A stretch of 64,000 nt of DNA from Mycobacterium conspicuum (lineage in GTDB: Bacteria > Actinomycetota > Actinomycetes > Mycobacteriales > Mycobacteriaceae). Location of the stretch: assembly GCF_010730195.1 (NCBI RefSeq), contig NZ_AP022613.1, forward strand, positions 3,906,001 to 3,970,000, given 5' to 3'. Below are positions 25,920-35,059 of the stretch, piece by piece. A model generated the notes under the pieces. The model was not told the origin of the DNA. It did not search any database and saw only the letters and a list, made by a program, of their open reading frames with translations. Both the position numbers and the translations under genes were made by a program. Within the stretch, counting starts at the first letter, position 1, and every line of letters starts with the position of its first letter.

Positions 25920-26053
25920 CGCTGACCTCGCGATCCTACGGCCAGGCGGCATTTACCTTCGCAGCGACCTCAGACCTCACGGAGCGGTCACCAAACAGAC
26001 TCGATTAGATTTGATCTCCCCCGCCACGTACAGTCTGGCTCGACGAATAGTTT

Positions 26054-26124
26054 GCGGGCGTAGCTCAATGGTAGAGCCCTAGTCTTCCAAACTAGCTACG
26101 CGGGTTCGATTCCCGTCGCCCGCT
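26054..26124 (+). tRNA. tRNA-Gly (TCC)
   Basis: A 71-base cloverleaf with acceptor GCGGGCG / CGCCCGC, D arm GCTCAATGGTAGAGC, anticodon loop CTTCCAA (anticodon TCC), and T arm CGGG-TTCGATT-CCCG. CCA is not encoded. Confidence 0.98.
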
Positions 26125-26192
26125 CGGGCTAGCCTCGGGCTTGGACCCGGGCTAGGACAGTGTGCTCGGCAGAAAGGCGCCGTGACCGACGC

Positions 26193-27395
26193 ATGACCGC
26201 CATCGACATGAGTGCCAGCAGTGCCATTCGTGGCACGTGCGCGTCTGATTTCGCGGGAGTGCACGAAGCTTTCGAGCGGAACTTCGAGCTCGGCAAAGAG
26301 GTCGGCGCCGCCGTCGCGGTGTGGGTGGACGGGAAGCTCGTCGTCAACCTGTGGGGCGGCTCGGCTGACGCCGCCGGTACCCGACCCTGGCAACAGGACA
26401 CCCTGACCACCGTGCTGTCCGGCACCAAGGGCCTGTCCGCCACCTGCGTGCACCAACTGGCCGACCTCGGCGAGCTGGACCTGCACGCCCCCGTGGAGCG
26501 CTATTGGCCGGAGTTCGGGCAGGCGGGCAAGCAGGACATCACCCTGGCCATGGTGATGAGCCACCGCTCGGGCGTGATCGGGCCACGCACCCGGATGAGC
26601 TGGGAGAGGGTCGCCGACTGGGATTTCGTCTGCGAGCAGCTCGCGGCCGCCGAGCCGTGGTGGGAGCCAGGCACCGCGCAGGGCTATCACATGACCACGT
26701 TTGGCTTCATCGTCGGCGAGGTGTTCCGCCGGGTGACGGGGCGCACCATCGGTCAGTACCTGCGCAGCGAGATCGCCGAACCGCTCGGCGCCGACGTCCA
26801 CATCGGCTTGTCGCCGGCCGAACAGCGCCGCTGCGCGGAGCGGGTGAACAAGCCGCACGCCCGCGACCTGCTGGCCGACGTGCACGCCCCCGGCTACCCG
26901 ACCAGCCTGGCCGAACACCCGAAGGCCGCGCTGTCGATCTCGATGGGATTCGCCCCCGACGACGAACTGGGCTCCCACGACCTGACGCTGTGGCGCCAAC
27001 TGGAGTTCCCCGGCACCAACGGACAGGTGTCGGCGCTGGGATTGGCGACGTTCTACAACGCGCTGGCCCAGGAGAAGCTGCTCAGCCGCCGCCACATGGA
27101 CTTGGTCCGGGTGCCCCAGGGCGGCTTGGAGCCCGACCTGGTGCTGGGGCCCAGGGTGGCCGACCACGGCTGGGGACTGGGCTACATGCTCAACCAGCGT
27201 TGCGTCAACGGACCGAACCCGCGGATCTTCGGACATGGCGGCCTGGGCGGCTCGTTCGGGTTTGTCGACCTGGAACATCGCATCGGCTATGCGTATGTCG
27301 CGAACCACTTCGACGCCACCAAGGCCAACGCGGACCCTCGCAGCCTCGCCCTCAGCAACGAGGTCTACCGGGCGCTGGGCGTACCGACGAAATAA
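26193..27395 (+). CDS. lipP: Serine hydrolase of beta-lactamase / esterase class (LipP)
   Basis: A protein of about 400 residues in the class C beta-lactamase-like esterase family. The nucleophile Ser and Lys are in VLSGTKGL (S-x-x-K, about residue 75). A conserved HGGLGGS near 350 takes the place of the KTG triad. It corresponds to Rv2463, annotated as an esterase/lipase; the natural substrate is not known. I used ATG 26193; a GTG at 26160 and an ATG at 26208 are also in frame, and none has a convincing ribosome binding site. No signal peptide is seen. Confidence 0.9.
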   Translation: MTAIDMSASSAIRGTCASDFAGVHEAFERNFELGKEVGAAVAVWVDGKLVVNLWGGSADAAGTRPWQQDTLTTVLSGTKGLSATCVHQLADLGELDLHAPVERYWPEFGQAGKQDITLAMVMSHRSGVIGPRTRMSWERVADWDFVCEQLAAAEPWWEPGTAQGYHMTTFGFIVGEVFRRVTGRTIGQYLRSEIAEPLGADVHIGLSPAEQRRCAERVNKPHARDLLADVHAPGYPTSLAEHPKAALSISMGFAPDDELGSHDLTLWRQLEFPGTNGQVSALGLATFYNALAQEKLLSRRHMDLVRVPQGGLEPDLVLGPRVADHGWGLGYMLNQRCVNGPNPRIFGHGGLGGSFGFVDLEHRIGYAYVANHFDATKANADPRSLALSNEVYRALGVPTK

Positions 27396-27408
27396 CAGGC
27401 ACCACAAC

Positions 27409-28206
27409 TCACCTCTGGCAATTACTGCACCAGAACACATTTCGGCCCTCGAGCACGGACGTGCTGATCGTTGTCGAGCACACCCGGCATGGTTCGCCGG
27501 CGCGCCGATACACATACGTGCGTGGCCGGTCCGGCAGATATGACGGCGGACCATGATCGTGCTCGGGGCGCACCACAACGATCTTGCCCCGGCGCAAGCC
27601 CACCTTCATCAGCGCGACCAAATCGGCCCACGCCGCGTCGAATTCGGCTGCACCGATCCCCCGGCCCGGCCGGAACGGATCGATGCGGTGCCGAAACAGC
27701 AACTCGCTGCGGTAGACGTTGCCCACGCCGGCCATCACGGTCTGATCCATGACGAGGGCACCAATGGGCCTGCGGGACTTGGCGATCCGTGCCCAGGCCC
27801 ACGACGGATCCGCGTCGTTGCGCAACGGGTCGGGTCCGAGCTTGGCCACGACGTCGCTCACGCGGGCTTCGTCGATCACCTCGCACACCGTCGGGCCGCG
27901 CAGATCGGTGCCGTAATCCGCGCCGACCATCCGCATGCGCACCTGGCCGACCGCGTCCGGCAGCGGCGGGTGGGGCCATTCGGTGAAGGCGCCGTAGAGG
28001 CCGAGATGGACGTGCACGATCGGGCCGCCGGCGTAGTGGTGGAACAGGTGCTTGCCCCAGACGCTGGTGCGTCGCAGCACCCGGCCGTCGACCATGGCTG
28101 CCTCGGGCCCGAATCGGCCCTGCGGGCTGGATACCGCGACGGGTGCGCCGGCGAAGCGACGCTGGTGCAGCCGGGCCAGCCGATGCAGCGTGTGCCCTTC
28201 GGGCAA
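27409..28206 (-). CDS. nei: Endonuclease VIII-type DNA glycosylase (Fpg/Nei)
   Basis: Removes oxidised pyrimidines and cleaves the abasic strand. The 265-residue protein begins MPEGHTLHRL, where Pro2 and Glu3 form the active site after Met removal. A helix-two-turn-helix sits around TVMAGVGNVYRSELLF. The C-terminal zinc finger is CRVCSTT...CSNCQR. It corresponds to Rv2464c (Nei1). It lies nine bases after the rpiB stop, probably in one transcript with it. Confidence 0.95.
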   Translation of the reverse strand: MPEGHTLHRLARLHQRRFAGAPVAVSSPQGRFGPEAAMVDGRVLRRTSVWGKHLFHHYAGGPIVHVHLGLYGAFTEWPHPPLPDAVGQVRMRMVGADYGTDLRGPTVCEVIDEARVSDVVAKLGPDPLRNDADPSWAWARIAKSRRPIGALVMDQTVMAGVGNVYRSELLFRHRIDPFRPGRGIGAAEFDAAWADLVALMKVGLRRGKIVVVRPEHDHGPPSYLPDRPRTYVYRRAGEPCRVCSTTISTSVLEGRNVFWCSNCQR

Positions 28207-28214
28207 GAGAGTCC

Positions 28215-28703
<489 letters not shown>

Positions 28704-28727
28704 CTTTACAGCCGCGCGCCGTCCGGG

Positions 28728-29339
28728 CTAGTCGAATTCGGGCTTTTCGTGGCGGGTCCGCTTGAGCTCGAAGAAGTGCGGGTAGGACGCGAAGGTCACC
28801 GAGGCGTCCCAGAGTTTGCCGGCCTCTTCGCCGCGCGGGATCCGGGAGAGCACCGGACCGAAGAAGGCCACCCCGTTGACGTGGATGGTGGGAGTGCCGA
28901 CGTCCTCCCCGACCGGGTCCATCCCGGCGTGGTGGCTCTTGCGCAGCGCGTCGTCGTAGGCCTCGCTGGTGGCGGCCTCGGCCAGCTCGGCCGGCAGTCC
29001 CGCCTCCTCGAGCGACAGCTTGATGACGTCGTCGAGTTCCTTGTTGCCCTTGTTGTGGATCTGGGTGCCCATCGCGGTGTAGAGCGGCGCCAGCACGCCC
29101 GCGCCGTGTGCCTGCTCGGCGGCGATCGCCACCCGCACCGGGCCGTAGGCCTTCTTCAGGTTTTCCCGGTAGTTCTCGAGCAGGTCTTCGCGGTTCTCGT
29201 TGAGTACCGCCAGGCTCATCACGTGGAAATGCACGTCGATGTCGCGGACCTTTTCGACCTCGAGGATCCAGCGTGAGGTGATCCAGGCCCACGGGCACAG
29301 CGGATCGAACCAGAAATCGGCGACAGACTTCTCAGCCAT
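28728..29339 (-). CDS. DsbA-family thioredoxin-fold protein, Rv2466c type, with CPWA motif
   Basis: Homologue of Rv2466c, a mycothiol-dependent reductase with an inserted helical domain. The 203-residue protein reads ADFWFDPLCPWAWITSRW at the N-terminus. In M. tuberculosis the active site is CPWC; here the second Cys is Ala (codon GCC), so no intramolecular disulphide can form. The cis-Pro loop GTPTIHVNGVAFFGP is intact. ATG 29339 is chosen because GAGAGGA precedes it. A mono-cysteine mechanism with mycothiol as partner is possible (inference). Confidence 0.93.
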   Translation of the reverse strand: MAEKSVADFWFDPLCPWAWITSRWILEVEKVRDIDVHFHVMSLAVLNENREDLLENYRENLKKAYGPVRVAIAAEQAHGAGVLAPLYTAMGTQIHNKGNKELDDVIKLSLEEAGLPAELAEAATSEAYDDALRKSHHAGMDPVGEDVGTPTIHVNGVAFFGPVLSRIPRGEEAGKLWDASVTFASYPHFFELKRTRHEKPEFD

Positions 29340-29432
29340 GCGGAGTCCTCTCAAAAGTCAGTAGCGGTTGCAACACCGCTAGAACAACCGTAGTAGCCGC
29401 GCGCCTGTTCCCGTTCTGCAGGGCCAGGACAA

Positions 29433-29494
29433 CATCGAGACTGCGGCCAGAGCGAAAATCCGGCGATTTCGACGCCCTGGACGCAGACTCGATG
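29433..29494. repeat. Palindromic repeat between DsbA-like gene and pepN
   Basis: A 62-bp imperfect palindrome with ends CATCGAG / CTCGATG and inner blocks CTGCG, CCAG and GCG that match across the axis. It lies in the divergent promoter gap before pepN. The 10-mer CTGCAGGGCC occurs on both sides (29416-29425 and 29506-29515). It resembles a REP or small MITE-like unit, different from copies A and B. Confidence 0.55.
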
Positions 29495-29541
29495 GCCGGT
29501 CAGCGCTGCAGGGCCGGCCCGGCACGCTCTAAGTTGGACGG

Positions 29542-32127
29542 GTGGCTCTTCCTAATCTCACCCGGGACCAGGCCGTCGAACGCGCCGCCCTGATCACCGT
29601 CGACAGCTACCAGATCAACCTCGACATCACCGACGGTAACGGTGCACCCGGTGAGCGAACGTTCCGCTCCATCACCACCGTGGAGTTCGACGCCCTGGCC
29701 GGCGCCGACACGGTGATCGACATCGCCGCCGAAACGGTGCGCAGCGCCAGCCTCAACGGCCGCGAGCTCGACGTCTCCGCATACGACGAATCGATCGGGA
29801 TTCCGCTGCGGGGACTGGCCGACCACAATGTGGTCGTCGTCGATGCCGACTGCCGCTACTCCAACACCGGCGAGGGCCTGCATCGCTTCGTCGACCCGGT
29901 GGACGACGAGACCTACCTGTATTCGCAATTCGAAACCGCCGACGCCAAGCGGATGTTCGCCTGCTTCGACCAACCCGACCTGAAGGCCACGTTCGACATC
30001 CGGGTGACCGCCCCCAAGCATTGGCGGGTGGTGTCCAACGCCGCCGCCACCAGCGTCGAGGACGGTGTGCACACCTTCGCCACCACCCCGCGGATGAGCA
30101 CCTACCTGGTGGCGTTGATCGCCGGACCCTACGCCGTCTGGGAGGACGTCTACACCGACGAGCACGGCGAGATCCCGCTGGGCATCTACTGCCGGGCCTC
30201 GCTGGCGCAACACATGGACGCCGAGCGGCTGTTCACCCAGACAAAGCAGGGATTTGGCTTCTACCACAAGCACTTTGGTCTGCCGTACGCTTTCGGCAAG
30301 TACGACCAGCTGTTCGTTCCCGAGTTCAACGCCGGCGCAATGGAAAACGCGGGCGCAGTGACGTTTCTCGAGGACTACGTGTTCCGCAGCAAGGTGACCC
30401 GGGCGTCCTACGAGCGGCGCGCCGAGACGGTGCTGCACGAGATGGCGCACATGTGGTTCGGCGATTTGGTCACCATGACCTGGTGGGACGACCTGTGGCT
30501 GAACGAATCGTTCGCCACCTTCGCGTCGGTGCTGTGCCAAAGCGAGGCAACCGAATTCAGCGAGGCGTGGACGACGTTCGCCACGGTCGAAAAGTCGTGG
30601 GCGTACCGGCAGGACCAGCTGCCGTCGACGCACCCCATCGCCGCCGATATCCCCGACCTGGCCGCCGTCGAGGTGAACTTCGACGGCATCACCTACGCCA
30701 AGGGCGCGTCGGTGCTCAAGCAGCTCGTCGCCTACGTCGGGCTGGAGCACTTCCTCGCCGGGTTGCGCGATTACTTCCGCACCCACGCGTTCGGCAATGC
30801 CACGTTCGACGATCTCGTCGGCGCACTGGAGAAAGCGTCGGGACGCGACCTGTCCGATTGGGGGCGGCAGTGGCTGAAAACCACCGGGCTGAACACATTG
30901 CGGCCGGATTTCGATGTCGACGGCGACGGGAACTTCACCCGGTTCGTGGTGACGCAGAGCGGTGCAGCGCCGGGGGCCGGCGAGACGCGCGTGCACCGGC
31001 TGGCGGTGGGCATCTATGACGATGACGGCTCGGGCAAACTGGCGCGCGTACACCGCGAGGAACTCGACGTCGAGGGCCCGGAAACGGAAGTGCCTGCGCT
31101 GGTTGGTATTTCACGCGGCAAGCTGATCCTGGTCAACGACGACGACCTGACCTACTGCTCGTTGCGGCTGGACGCCGAGTCGCTGCAAACGGCGTTGGAT
31201 CGGATCGCCGACATCGCCGAGCCGCTGCCGCGGACCCTGGTCTGGTCCGCGGCGTGGGAGATGACCCGCGAGGCCGAGCTGCGCGCCCGCGACTTCGTTG
31301 CCCTGGTTTCGGGCGGGATCCACGCCGAGACCGAGGTCGGTGTGGCGCAGCGGCTGCTGTTGCAGGCACAGACCGCACTGACCTCCTACGCCGAACCGGG
31401 CTGGGCCCGCGAACAGGGCTGGCCGCAGTTCGCGGACCGGATGCTGGAACTGGCGCGCGCGGCCGTGCCGGCGTCGGACCATCAGCTGGCCTTCGTCAAC
31501 ACGCTGTGCTCGTCGGTGCTGTCTTCCCGGCACGTCGAGTTGTTGACGGCACTGCTCGACACGGACCCGGCCGAGCTCGGATTGGCCGGCGTGAATGTCG
31601 ATACCGACCTGCGCTGGCGCATCGTGAGCGCGCTCGCGGCCGCCGGTGCCATCGACGCCGACGGGCCGTCGACGCCCCAAATCGACGCCGAGGCGCAACG
31701 TGATCCGACCGCGGCCGGCAAACGCCACGCCGCCCAGGCCGCCGCGGCACGGCCGCAACTCGAGGTCAAGGAGAAGGCGTTCACCACGGTGGTCGAGGAC
31801 GACACCCTGGCCAACATCACGGCCCGCTCGATCATCGCGGGCATCGCCGCACCCGGACAAGGTGAGTTGCTCAAGCCCTTCACGGCGCGGTACTTCGAGA
31901 CGATCGCCAAGGTGTGGGCGCGCCGATCCAGCGAGGTCGCGCAGACCGTGGTGATCGGCCTGTATCCCTATTGGGACATCAGCGACGAAGCCATCTCCGC
32001 CGCCGACGAATTCCTGAGCGCGCCAGAGTCGGAGGTACCGCCGGCGCTACGCCGGCTGGTGTCGGAGGGGCAGGCCGCGGTCAAGCGGTCGCTGCGGGCA
32101 CGCCATTTCGATGCCGGTCAGGCGTAG
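29542..32127 (+). CDS. pepN: Aminopeptidase N (M1 family)
   Basis: Zinc metallo-aminopeptidase that trims N-terminal residues from peptides in the cytoplasm. The 861-residue protein has the exopeptidase motif GAMEN (about 267) and the zinc site HEMAHMWFGDLVT followed by NESFA (about 303-325). The C-terminal helical ERAP1-like domain is full length. The start is GTG 29542. It corresponds to Rv2467 and ends convergent with the next minus-strand gene, overlapping by about ten bases. Confidence 0.96.
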   Translation: MALPNLTRDQAVERAALITVDSYQINLDITDGNGAPGERTFRSITTVEFDALAGADTVIDIAAETVRSASLNGRELDVSAYDESIGIPLRGLADHNVVVVDADCRYSNTGEGLHRFVDPVDDETYLYSQFETADAKRMFACFDQPDLKATFDIRVTAPKHWRVVSNAAATSVEDGVHTFATTPRMSTYLVALIAGPYAVWEDVYTDEHGEIPLGIYCRASLAQHMDAERLFTQTKQGFGFYHKHFGLPYAFGKYDQLFVPEFNAGAMENAGAVTFLEDYVFRSKVTRASYERRAETVLHEMAHMWFGDLVTMTWWDDLWLNESFATFASVLCQSEATEFSEAWTTFATVEKSWAYRQDQLPSTHPIAADIPDLAAVEVNFDGITYAKGASVLKQLVAYVGLEHFLAGLRDYFRTHAFGNATFDDLVGALEKASGRDLSDWGRQWLKTTGLNTLRPDFDVDGDGNFTRFVVTQSGAAPGAGETRVHRLAVGIYDDDGSGKLARVHREELDVEGPETEVPALVGISRGKLILVNDDDLTYCSLRLDAESLQTALDRIADIAEPLPRTLVWSAAWEMTREAELRARDFVALVSGGIHAETEVGVAQRLLLQAQTALTSYAEPGWAREQGWPQFADRMLELARAAVPASDHQLAFVNTLCSSVLSSRHVELLTALLDTDPAELGLAGVNVDTDLRWRIVSALAAAGAIDADGPSTPQIDAEAQRDPTAAGKRHAAQAAAARPQLEVKEKAFTTVVEDDTLANITARSIIAGIAAPGQGELLKPFTARYFETIAKVWARRSSEVAQTVVIGLYPYWDISDEAISAADEFLSAPESEVPPALRRLVSEGQAAVKRSLRARHFDAGQA

Positions 32128-32918
32128 CCACCGTCGGACAGGCCGGCGTCGACTTCGAGCCTGTTCGGCTTGCCGAAAGCCCGCTCGCGCACCAGTTCCC
32201 AGCCGTAGTCGGTGAGCATGCGCAGGTAGCCCTTCGCCGCCCACTGCGCGGAGTGCCGCTCCTCATGGTGCAGCACGCGGTCCAGATTCAGATGGCTCGG
32301 TACGGGCACACCCCGGCGGTCGGTGTACCAGGCCCGCCCGGATCGCACGATTTGGCGCAGCCGCTCGCAGGGGTCGCCGCAACGATCGATGTTCACCATG
32401 AAGATGTCGCCCCAGGCGGTTCCGCCCTGCTGGCTGAACAGGCCCTGAATCCAGTTGCCGCCCAAGCCCATCAGCATGCCGTTGGGGGTGCTGACGAGCC
32501 GCGCGCCGTTGCGGTGGACGAACCGCACGTCGCGGTCGTAGCTCCAGCTGTTGGCGCGCTGCCGGTCGATGATCCGTTGCACCTCGGCGGCCGAATAGGG
32601 CGGGTCCGGGAAGTCGTTGGTGGCGCCGGGCCGCGCGCCCGCCGTCGCGTAGCCGGTGTCCGCGTTGAAGATGTAGGTCATCAGCACCGCCCTGCGCGCG
32701 TCGCTGCCGCGGGCATCTCGCGGGATGAGGAAGAAGGACTTGCCGTCGGGATCGGTGATCTCCTCCATCTCGCGGAGGACGTCGAAACTGTCGGGCGTGA
32801 TGCGGTGCCGACGTTCGATCTCACCGATGACGGCTGCGGGCACGCCGCTCCGCGCGGCGTTTTCCAACCACCGCCGGTAGAGCAAGCCCGGCTTGCTAGG
32901 CCGGGGAGATCCCGGCAC
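32118..32918 (-). CDS. Hypothetical protein with HExxH-like motif
   Basis: This 266-residue protein has the stretch LHHEERHSAQWAAKGY near its C-terminus. HEERH fits the HExxH zinc-binding form, so a gluzincin-like peptidase is possible, though no third ligand could be assigned. The N-terminal half is helical (LYRRWLENAARSGVP) and the middle is Gly-rich with NGMLMGLGGNWIQGLF. I do not recognise the family. The start is uncertain: GTG 32918 overlaps the upstream DUF5130 stop, and a TTG further on would not. The 3' end overlaps the convergent pepN end. Confidence 0.7.
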   Translation of the reverse strand: MPGSPRPSKPGLLYRRWLENAARSGVPAAVIGEIERRHRITPDSFDVLREMEEITDPDGKSFFLIPRDARGSDARRAVLMTYIFNADTGYATAGARPGATNDFPDPPYSAAEVQRIIDRQRANSWSYDRDVRFVHRNGARLVSTPNGMLMGLGGNWIQGLFSQQGGTAWGDIFMVNIDRCGDPCERLRQIVRSGRAWYTDRRGVPVPSHLNLDRVLHHEERHSAQWAAKGYLRMLTDYGWELVRERAFGKPNRLEVDAGLSDGGYA

Positions 32919-33363
32919 TCAGCACGCGGATCGCGCTGACCAATCCGTCGACCAGGTCGCCCTGCTCGAACGCCGACGAAGCCGCGGCGACGCCCAGCGG
33001 CGCGGCAGACTCGGCGCCGCGGCCCCGCACGGCGGTACCGTAGACCACCTCGATGGCGCACTGGTCCGGCGAGACGGCGAGCAACACCGCGTCGTCCGGC
33101 GTCGGCACCTTGGCCAGGATCTCGCGAGCCCGTGCGGCGGTGTCGCTGCCCAAATCGCCGATGTAGATGGCGAAGCGCGCCCTGGACGCCCGCGAACCGT
33201 ACTTCAGCGCGTCATCGATGGCGACGAGGTCGTTGATCGAGAACGGGTAGTGCACGGACAGCTCGCCGGGCTCGGTGACCCCGGAGAGGCGACCGCTGGT
33301 GGTGACCACCGTGCCCTTGGGGAGCTCGGCGGGCTCGACCGTCGCAACTTCACCACGTGCCAC
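32896..33363 (-). CDS. DUF5130 (TPM-like) protein, probable aa3 oxidase accessory factor
   Basis: A 155-residue protein corresponding to Rv2468c (DUF5130). GTG 33363 is preferred since GGAGG lies eight bases before it. The longer frame from 33414 would run deep into the neighbour. The fold looks TPM-domain-like: beta-alpha with VHYPFSINDLVAIDDALK and VLLAVSPDQCAIEVVYG. The homologue and the adjacent small gene in M. smegmatis are, as far as I recall, the accessory subunits of cytochrome aa3 named CtaI and CtaJ. I am not certain which name belongs to which. It overlaps the upstream gene by 14 bases. Confidence 0.85.
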   Translation of the reverse strand: MARGEVATVEPAELPKGTVVTTSGRLSGVTEPGELSVHYPFSINDLVAIDDALKYGSRASRARFAIYIGDLGSDTAARAREILAKVPTPDDAVLLAVSPDQCAIEVVYGTAVRGRGAESAAPLGVAAASSAFEQGDLVDGLVSAIRVLSAGISPA

Positions 33364-33592
33364 TAGCGCCACCTCCGACCGTGAACTCCGATGTGTCATG
33401 CCCACCATGTCCATGGGCGGATCCGACGGCCTCGTCGGTCGCAGCCCACAGGATCGGCGGATGCGTCCAGGGCTCCGACAATTTGTAGCTCTGGGGGTGA
33501 GGTCCCTTGCGCGACCAGATCATCGCCGCCAGCGCCGCGACCAGCAGCAGCGGGATTCCCACAACCAACAGGTGGATCTCCATAGCGTTCAC
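33350..33592 (-). CDS. ctaJ: Small one-span membrane protein, CtaJ-like
   Basis: An 80-residue protein with one N-terminal membrane helix (EIHLLVVGIPLLLVAALAAMIW) followed by the conserved SYKLSEPWTHPPILWAATDE. This matches the small protein encoded just before DUF5130 in mycobacteria (Rv2468A region), annotated as an aa3-type cytochrome oxidase accessory subunit. The C-terminus is His/Gly-rich. The gene is coupled to the DUF5130 gene by overlap. The symbol is from memory and should be treated as tentative. Confidence 0.75.
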   Translation of the reverse strand: MNAMEIHLLVVGIPLLLVAALAAMIWSRKGPHPQSYKLSEPWTHPPILWAATDEAVGSAHGHGGHDTSEFTVGGGASGTW

Positions 33593-33752
33593 GACGCAAA
33601 CCGTATCCCACCGAGTCGGCTACCGGCGCACCTAGGGCGCGAGAAACTCACCGTGCTTAAGGCTGTGCTCGCCTTTTGCGGTTCGCCTCGTGACTGTCCG
33701 ACGAAAGCCACGTCGCAGGTGCGCGCCACCCGGGTGTCGCACTAGGCGTGAT

Positions 33753-34427
33753 TTACGCGGCGCCCTCGCCGAGGTAGCGCGCCCACGCCGGATCCATCTC
33801 CTTGACCGTGGACAACAGCCGCCAATGCTGCCCCGTCGGCGGTACTGGCGCGCGGCGCAGGGTCCAGCCGAGCTCGCTCAGCAGCCGGTCGCCCTTGCGG
33901 TGGTTGCAGGTCGAGCAGCATGCGACGCAGTTCTCCCACGAGTGGTCACCGCCGCGGCTGCGCGGCACCACGTGGTCGACGGTGTCGGCCCGCGCGCCGC
34001 AGTAGGCGCAGCAGAACCGGTCGCGGTGCATGAGCGCGGCGCGGGTCATCGGCACGCGCGCGCGGTAGGGCACCCGCACGTAGGTCCGCAGCTGAATCAC
34101 CGATGGCACCACGATCGAATGCGTCGCGGAATGGATCACCGGCCCGGCCGGATCGTGGTGCACGACGTCGGCCTTTCCGCAGATCACCATGACGATCGCC
34201 CGCCGCATGGGCAGCGCGGTCAGCGGCTCGTAGGTGGAATTCAGCAGGAGCACCCGCCGGCGACTCCAGATCGACGCGCTTTCGTGGCGGTTAGGGGGAT
34301 GGGTATCGGCGCCCGGGGTGGAGCGGTGGGAATGGACAGCGTGCAGGCATGATGCGGTCGCGGGTCCGGTTAGCCCCGCCGCGGCACCCGAATTGTGGTG
34401 GCTGCGGCGTTTCTTGCCATGCGCCAT
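33753..34427 (-). CDS. HNH endonuclease domain protein
   Basis: This 224-residue protein corresponds to Rv2469c. The C-terminal HNH module is CCAYCGARADTVDHVVPRS followed by GGDHSWENCVACCSTCNHRKG, with a full set of zinc-ribbon cysteines. The middle carries VLLLNSTYEPLTALPMRRAI, characteristic of this conserved actinobacterial family. ATG 34427 is chosen because GGAGG stands four bases before it; the longer frame upstream crosses glbO. The role is unknown, perhaps in DNA repair. It is divergent from glbO. Confidence 0.9.
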   Translation of the reverse strand: MAHGKKRRSHHNSGAAAGLTGPATASCLHAVHSHRSTPGADTHPPNRHESASIWSRRRVLLLNSTYEPLTALPMRRAIVMVICGKADVVHHDPAGPVIHSATHSIVVPSVIQLRTYVRVPYRARVPMTRAALMHRDRFCCAYCGARADTVDHVVPRSRGGDHSWENCVACCSTCNHRKGDRLLSELGWTLRRAPVPPTGQHWRLLSTVKEMDPAWARYLGEGAA

Positions 34428-34559
34428 AGATCCTCCGCGGATAGTCCACCATGATTTGCCGCCAATAGCACGCGTATTGCTGGTGCGCGCCATGTCAAAC
34501 CGGTGAACAGCCGGAGGCGGCAGGGCCCGTCCGGGCACCACCGCGCCGCATGGACCACA

Positions 34560-34967
34560 ATGGCGGGGATGGATCAGGAGCCACAGTCCTTCTACGACGC
34601 CGTCGGCGGAGCCGAGACTTTCAACGCGATCGTGTCCCGGTTTTATGCGCAGGTGCCCGAGGACGAGATACTGCGCGAGCTGTACCCGGCCGATGACCTG
34701 CAAGGCGCCGAGGAGCGGCTGCGGATGTTCCTCGAGCAGTACTGGGGCGGCCCGCGGACCTACTCCGACCAGCGCGGACACCCGCGACTGCGGATGCGCC
34801 ACGCCCCGTTCCGGATCACGCCCATCGAACGCGACGCGTGGCTGCGGTGCATGCGCACGGCCGTGGCGTCGATCGATTCGCAAACCCTCGACGACGACCG
34901 CCGCCGCGAGCTGCTCGACTATCTGGAAATGGCCGCCCACTCGCTGGTCAACTCCACCTGGAGCTAG
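34560..34967 (+). CDS. glbO: Truncated haemoglobin GlbO (group II)
   Basis: Oxygen-binding 2-on-2 globin that supports respiration at the membrane in mycobacteria. It has about 135 residues, with SFYDAVGGAETFNAIVSRFY at the N-terminus. The proximal-His stretch is LRMRHAPFRI, and WLRCMRTAVASID carries the group II Trp at G8. It is very close to M. tuberculosis GlbO (Rv2470). ATG 34560 and ATG 34569 are both possible; neither has a strong ribosome binding site. Confidence 0.96.
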   Translation: MAGMDQEPQSFYDAVGGAETFNAIVSRFYAQVPEDEILRELYPADDLQGAEERLRMFLEQYWGGPRTYSDQRGHPRLRMRHAPFRITPIERDAWLRCMRTAVASIDSQTLDDDRRRELLDYLEMAAHSLVNSTWS

Positions 34968-35059
34968 CTGCCGCGCGCCGCCGGCGAGCCGTGCGGGATC
35001 GCGACGAGCGGCTACGGTGGTAGGCACTTCAGCGTCGAGATCAAACCGAACGGAGCGAC

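Noticed and set aside
33753..35027. Extended HNH frame of 424 codons
   Set aside because: The N-terminal half is antisense to glbO; a well-placed ribosome binding site marks the real start at 34427.
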